Shown here: positions 6,521 to 9,031 of the stretch, piece by piece
Position numbering within the stretch: the stretch's first letter is position 1
Layout of the letters: each line of letters begins with the position of its first letter
NCBI GenBank assembly: GCA_030045215.1
Contig: JASIBJ010000728.1
Location: 1-9,031, forward strand
Length of the DNA stretch: 9,031 nucleotides
From: Streptosporangiaceae bacterium
Lineage (GTDB): Bacteria > Actinomycetota > Actinomycetes > Streptosporangiales > Streptosporangiaceae
Direction: 5' to 3'
Notes under the pieces: generated by a model
The model's database searches: none
The model's input: the letters and a program-made list of their open reading frames with translations, nothing else
What the model was told of the DNA's origin: nothing
Translations under genes and position numbers: made by a program

Positions 6521-6892
6521 TCAGTCCTGGTCTTCCGTGACGGTGATGTCCACGATGACGTCGCTGCGAGCAGTCACGACGACGCCGGCGGCCTCTCCGG
6601 TCAGCGACTTGCGAGACGAGGACAGGCCGTTCACCTTGATCGTGTACGTCGCTGGCGGCAGCCTCAGCAGGTAGGAGCCGTCCGCACTGGTCCTGCGGCC
6701 CTTATCCCTCGGCTCCCCGGTGGGTTCTTCCCATACGGCGCAGTGCCCGGCCGGCTGCCCGGAGGCGTATCTCACGAAGCCCCTGACCTCACCCCATTGC
6801 GACCTGGGCACTTCCACGGTCAGCCTCCAGACTTCCGGTGCGGGCTGCCCGCGCCGGCGAGCAGCCCGCACCGTGCGTAGCGCATCGAGCAC
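6521..6892 (-). CDS. Small prealbumin-like (CarboxypepD_reg/CnaB-type) beta-sandwich protein
   Basis: The gene encodes 123 residues with a GTG start. After a basic N-terminus (residues 1-16), residues 33-119 read as one beta-sandwich of the carboxypeptidase-regulatory/Cna-B class. GEVRGFVRY opens the domain, TSADGSYLLRLPPATYTIKV (68-87) is the typical turn-strand-PPGxYxI pattern, and VVVTARSDVIVDITV closes it. There is no signal peptide or membrane helix, which is unusual because many such domains are extracellular. The gene starts 54 bases after the protease stop on the same strand, so co-transcription is possible. GTG 6892 has only a weak AGG upstream; GTG 6871 is an alternative. An inverted repeat (6896-6917) sits directly before the start. 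Function unknown; binding or scaffolding is the usual role of such domains. Confidence 0.7.
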   Translation of the reverse strand: MLDALRTVRAARRRGQPAPEVWRLTVEVPRSQWGEVRGFVRYASGQPAGHCAVWEEPTGEPRDKGRRTSADGSYLLRLPPATYTIKVNGLSSSRKSLTGEAAGVVVTARSDVIVDITVTEDQD

Positions 6893-6895
6893 AGC

Positions 6896-6917
6896 CTAGC
6901 CTGGTCAGCCTGGCTAG
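6896..6917. promoter_or_regulatory. Inverted repeat CTAGCC-N10-GGCTAG before the beta-sandwich gene
   Basis: CTAGCC (6896-6901) and GGCTAG (6912-6917) are separated by 10 bases and begin 3 bases upstream of GTG 6892 on the minus strand. The same two half-sites with the same spacing occur at 6414-6435. The position would allow an operator, a hairpin that masks the ribosome-binding site, or a terminator of the protease gene. Confidence 0.35.
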
Positions 6918-6946
6918 ACCCGCGGCGACGCCTTCGGCAGGCACCG

Positions 6947-8401
6947 TCAGGAACGCCAGGTTTCGAGATTGTCGAGGGCCGCCTGAGTTATCCGGGTACC
7001 AGCGTTCAAGCGCGGATGGCTGGGGGTTACCCCGTAGGCGTGTATGGCAAGCGCGTAATACGCGCTGGTGTAGACCGGCGAGCCGCTCTGCCCCGGGCCA
7101 GTGGGGATGGTGTACATAAGCTGCCGTGTTTCGCTGCGGGCGATCCGACCGGACGCGGTCCACATCGACCCGTCAGGCTTCTTGTCCGCGGGGTACCCGG
7201 TGACTGTCACCTTGGTGCCGGTCAGCGATTTTGACGTCGAGCGCATCCCGAACCAGCCGACTGCGTTACCGATGTCGCAGTTGAGCTTGATGGCCCCGTA
7301 GTCGTAGAGGTCGTCTTCGCTGTCCATCCATCCCTTCACGGAGTACGCGGTGGCTCCCAGGCAGCTGCCAAAGGGGGGCGACTCACTTGCATTGTTACCG
7401 GGGATCACCAGGACCCTGGTCGCCCGCCCGTCCGCTTTCTCGTAGAGACAGTGCCCGGCGGTCGCAACAGTGTTGGCGGAGATGAGAAATCCGGTACACG
7501 TGGCCGGGTGGCCGTGCTGATAGCTAATGTCCAGCAGCGCGATCGCGCTGTAGGGAAAGGCCGTTGTGTTCGTGACCCGCTTACGGGTGTCCTTGCCGAT
7601 CACGCTGTGGGGAGAAGCCCCGCCGGTGCGGCCGGAGAACGCAGGCACGACGGCGGGAGCCGGGCGAGCAGTAACCACTCTGGTGCCGCTGGCGCTGGAG
7701 GTGGACAGCGACCAGGAGACCGGCTCGTCCGGGGAGCTCAGAGAGTTCTTCGCGGTCGGAGCCAGGCTGTAGCAGATGTCGCCCGTCACGAGCACCGCGT
7801 CAGAACTCGAGGACACCGCGGCCTTGTACGTGCCGGCCGGGAAGTCCTCCGGGGTGCTGTAGGTGTTGCTCCAGGAGTGGCGGAGCGCCAGAGTTCCTGA
7901 CAGGCTGGCATTCACGCCCCAGCCGGGCGGCCCCTTGACCGTGTACGACCAGCTGTAGGCGACCGCGGCGGTCTTCACCTTGAACCCGGTCTTGATCTTG
8001 ATCGGGTGATCATCGGACTTCTCGTACTGGTAGATCCACGACGACCCGCAGCTGCCGTGCTTGATTCCGTCAGGACCGGCGCCCCTGGCATCCGCGGCCG
8101 CGTGGCGCATCACCAGGTTCTTGTCCGCGGCGGGAATCGCCACGACGGCCCCGTTAACCAGCTGCACCTCGACCTGGCCAGCTTTGCTGGGCCTGCTTGT
8201 GAGCAGCCTGGCCACGCCGACGATCGTCATGGGCGCCGTTGTCCGGGTGGCCGATGCGCCGGCGGCCTGCGCCTTACTGGCGGACGTCGCGGCATCCGCG
8301 GATACCGCCGGAGCGAGTGAGGCTAAGGCGACGGCTCCCACCGCCGCAATCACTCCGAGCGTGCGGATCGGATCATAGTGAACTACATCTAATCGGTTCA
8401 T
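6947..8401 (-). CDS. Secreted V8-like glutamyl endopeptidase (peptidase S1B) with extra N-terminal domain
   Basis: The gene encodes 484 residues. A signal peptide (basic start, hydrophobic core about 14-31, cleavage near APAVSADA) directs export. The enzyme part begins about S266 with SVIGKDTRKRVTNTT, closely like the mature start of Bacillus licheniformis glutamyl endopeptidase (SVIGSDDRTRVTNTT). The catalytic triad is H317 (ATAGHC), D367 (YDYGAIKL) and S439 (GPGQSGSPV). H454 (LAIHAYG) matches the His that reads the P1 glutamate, so cleavage after Glu is predicted. C302-C318 fits the conserved disulfide around the His loop; C347 and C375 may form another. The 225 residues before the enzyme are much longer than the usual propeptide and include a beta-rich domain (about 113-215) with C118 and C210. 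ATG 8401 has AAAGGAG (8411-8417) upstream. Codon 4 is TTA. Confidence 0.93.
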   Translation of the reverse strand: MNRLDVVHYDPIRTLGVIAAVGAVALASLAPAVSADAATSASKAQAAGASATRTTAPMTIVGVARLLTSRPSKAGQVEVQLVNGAVVAIPAADKNLVMRHAAADARGAGPDGIKHGSCGSSWIYQYEKSDDHPIKIKTGFKVKTAAVAYSWSYTVKGPPGWGVNASLSGTLALRHSWSNTYSTPEDFPAGTYKAAVSSSSDAVLVTGDICYSLAPTAKNSLSSPDEPVSWSLSTSSASGTRVVTARPAPAVVPAFSGRTGGASPHSVIGKDTRKRVTNTTAFPYSAIALLDISYQHGHPATCTGFLISANTVATAGHCLYEKADGRATRVLVIPGNNASESPPFGSCLGATAYSVKGWMDSEDDLYDYGAIKLNCDIGNAVGWFGMRSTSKSLTGTKVTVTGYPADKKPDGSMWTASGRIARSETRQLMYTIPTGPGQSGSPVYTSAYYALAIHAYGVTPSHPRLNAGTRITQAALDNLETWRS

Positions 8402-8410
8402 GATTGTCTA

Positions 8411-8417
8411 CTCCTTT
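8411..8417 (-). promoter_or_regulatory. Strong ribosome-binding site of the protease
   Basis: On the minus strand AAAGGAG lies 9 bases before ATG 8401. It is the strongest Shine-Dalgarno match in the window and fixes the protease start, implying high translation once the mRNA is made. Confidence 0.75.
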
Positions 8418-8486
8418 CTTCAAATAATAAGGATAGAATAATTATTAATGATATATCATCATGATCTTTTATATCGCAGCTTTATC
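8418..8486. promoter_or_regulatory. AT-rich protease leader/promoter with tandem palindromes
   Basis: About 70 bases of very AT-rich DNA lie in an otherwise GC-rich window. It contains AATAATTATT (8437-8446) and ATGATATATCAT (8448-8459), two perfect palindromes one base apart, and ATCATGAT (8458-8465), which overlaps the second. It probably holds the protease promoter; TATTCT on the minus strand fits a TAnnnT -10 box, but no good -35 box is visible. The palindromes suit a dimeric repressor or activator, and the AT richness suits an Lsr2-type nucleoid protein. Confidence 0.5.
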
Positions 8487-8517
8487 GTGAGTTGCCCGTC
8501 ACCCTGCTGACCCTCCG

Positions 8518-8651
8518 GCCCGGTCGTCAGCTCGTGACTAATGCTGGCAATCCGCAGGATGACGGGCCGACGTCTGGGCTGGCGCTGCTGTGGTCGTGCG
8601 GTGAATTATTGATAACGTCCTAGCGACCACGACCGGTGCGGGCTCGCCACC
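8518..8651 (+). promoter_or_regulatory. Structured 5' leader of glyA (possible riboswitch)
   Basis: The region upstream of glyA can fold into several elements. CGTCA (8525-8529) pairs with TGACG (8560-8564) and encloses CGTGACT and a small hairpin (8542-8556). GCC (8566-8568) pairs with GGC (8577-8579) around GACGTCTG. GTGGTCG (8590-8596) pairs with CGACCAC (8624-8630), while the overlapping GGTCGTG (8592-8598) pairs with CACGACC (8628-8634), so the two cannot form together. A last hairpin covers 8635-8651. GCCGACGTCTGGGC (8566-8579) and CGTGACT (8533-8539) resemble conserved parts of the ZTP (pfl) riboswitch, known upstream of one-carbon genes, but other conserved parts are missing. Specific identity is uncertain. 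Confidence 0.4.
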
Positions 8652-8681
8652 CAAGGGTTGCCGACCAGATACGGAGAGCAA

Positions 8682-9031
8682 GTGTCTACTGACTCCGAGA
8701 AAATCACGCCAGAGTCACGCGCGTATCGCGCTGCCCTGGAAGTTATCGGCCAGGTCGAGCCGGGGATTGCGGCCGCGATCTCGGCGGAGCTCAGGGATCA
8801 GCGCGCTTCGCTCAAGCTCATCGCCAGCGAGAACTACGCGTCGCCGGCCGTGCTGCTGGCCATGGGCAACTGGCTGAGCGACAAGTACGCCGAGGGCACC
8901 ATCGGGCGGCGCTTCTACGCCGGCTGCGCCAACATTGACACCGTCGAGGCGATCGCGAGCGAGCACGCCCGCGAGTTGTTTGCCGCCCAGCACGCCTACG
9001 TCCAGCCCCACTCGGGCATCGACGCCAACCT
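8682..9031 (+). CDS. glyA: Serine hydroxymethyltransferase, N-terminal part
   Basis: The first 116 codons of the gene are present and it runs off the window. The enzyme is PLP-dependent and cytoplasmic, and interconverts serine plus tetrahydrofolate with glycine plus 5,10-methylene-tetrahydrofolate, the main one-carbon source for purines, thymidylate and methionine. Recognisable family motifs are [11 protein letters not shown] (44-54), [16 protein letters not shown] (67-82) and [10 protein letters not shown] (107-116). The N-terminus is some 15 residues longer than in the E. coli enzyme, as in the long actinobacterial form. The GTG start at 8682 is preceded by GGAGAG (8673-8678) at suitable spacing. 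The gene is divergent from the protease and has a 5' leader with multiple inverted repeats that may regulate it. The PLP-binding lysine lies outside the window. Confidence 0.95.
   Translation, partial: MSTDSEKITPESRAYRAALEVIGQVEPGIAAAISAELRDQRASLKLIASENYASPAVLLAMGNWLSDKYAEGTIGRRFYAGCANIDTVEAIASEHARELFAAQHAYVQPHSGIDAN

Noticed and set aside
7451..7900. Plus-strand open frame within the protease gene
   Set aside because: It is antisense to a protein with a complete catalytic triad, and its own sequence is Gly/Arg/Val-rich with no recognisable domain.
8598..8611. GCGGTGAATTATTG resembles a conserved segment of the THF riboswitch (GCGGUGAAUNAUUG)
   Set aside because: The required 5' half with its pairing partner is absent upstream, and the known family is mainly found in Firmicutes. 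The match alone is not enough to call it.
8641..8681. Possible glycine riboswitch before glyA
   Set aside because: The conserved glycine-aptamer core is not visible and there is no tandem aptamer arrangement.
1..9031. CRISPR arrays, insertion sequences, tRNA genes or integration sites
   Set aside because: I looked for regularly spaced repeats, transposase-like proteins with terminal repeats and tRNA-like folds and saw none.

Overview
The window looks like chromosomal DNA of a high-GC actinomycete. Almost all codons end in G or C, starts are a mix of ATG and GTG, and the gene families (NarL-type two-component pair, ABC-2 exporter, secreted glutamyl endopeptidase, long-form serine hydroxymethyltransferase) are typical of Streptomyces-like soil actinobacteria. 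No transposase, integrase, tRNA, rRNA or CRISPR array was seen.

Layout. (1) 1-1293, minus: a multi-pass GT-C type glycosyltransferase whose C-terminus lies outside the window, preceded by a possible 27-residue upstream ORF. (2) 1294-1877: about 580 bases with no convincing gene, containing two GC-rich hairpins that probably end the next gene. (3) 1878-2297, minus: a one-helix membrane protein with a low-complexity tail; it is divergent from 2501-2836, plus, a small membrane protein with a DnaJ-like CxxCxGxG zinc ribbon. (4) 2840-4701, minus: a response regulator and a sensor kinase whose genes overlap by 4 bases. (5) 4920-6417, plus: an ATPase and an ABC-2 permease whose genes overlap by 11 bases, transcribed away from the kinase. 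(6) 6521-8401, minus: a secreted V8-like glutamyl endopeptidase with a long extra N-terminal domain, followed by a small prealbumin-like beta-sandwich protein. (7) 8682-9031, plus: the start of glyA behind a 280-base intergenic region that is AT-rich on the protease side and dyad-rich on the glyA side.

How the genes may work together. The kinase, regulator, ATPase and permease form the common actinobacterial arrangement in which a two-component system sits next to, and probably controls, an export or envelope-defence ABC transporter. The protease and the beta-sandwich protein may be a second small unit. The protease has the only in-frame TTA codon I found in any gene of the window (codon 4), an unusually AT-rich leader with perfect palindromes and a strong ribosome-binding site. 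These traits fit a conditionally expressed secreted enzyme. The most interesting material is in this right-hand third: the protease architecture and its control, the paired CTAGCC-N10-GGCTAG motifs on either side of the beta-sandwich gene, and the structured glyA leader, which has partial resemblance to a ZTP (pfl) riboswitch.
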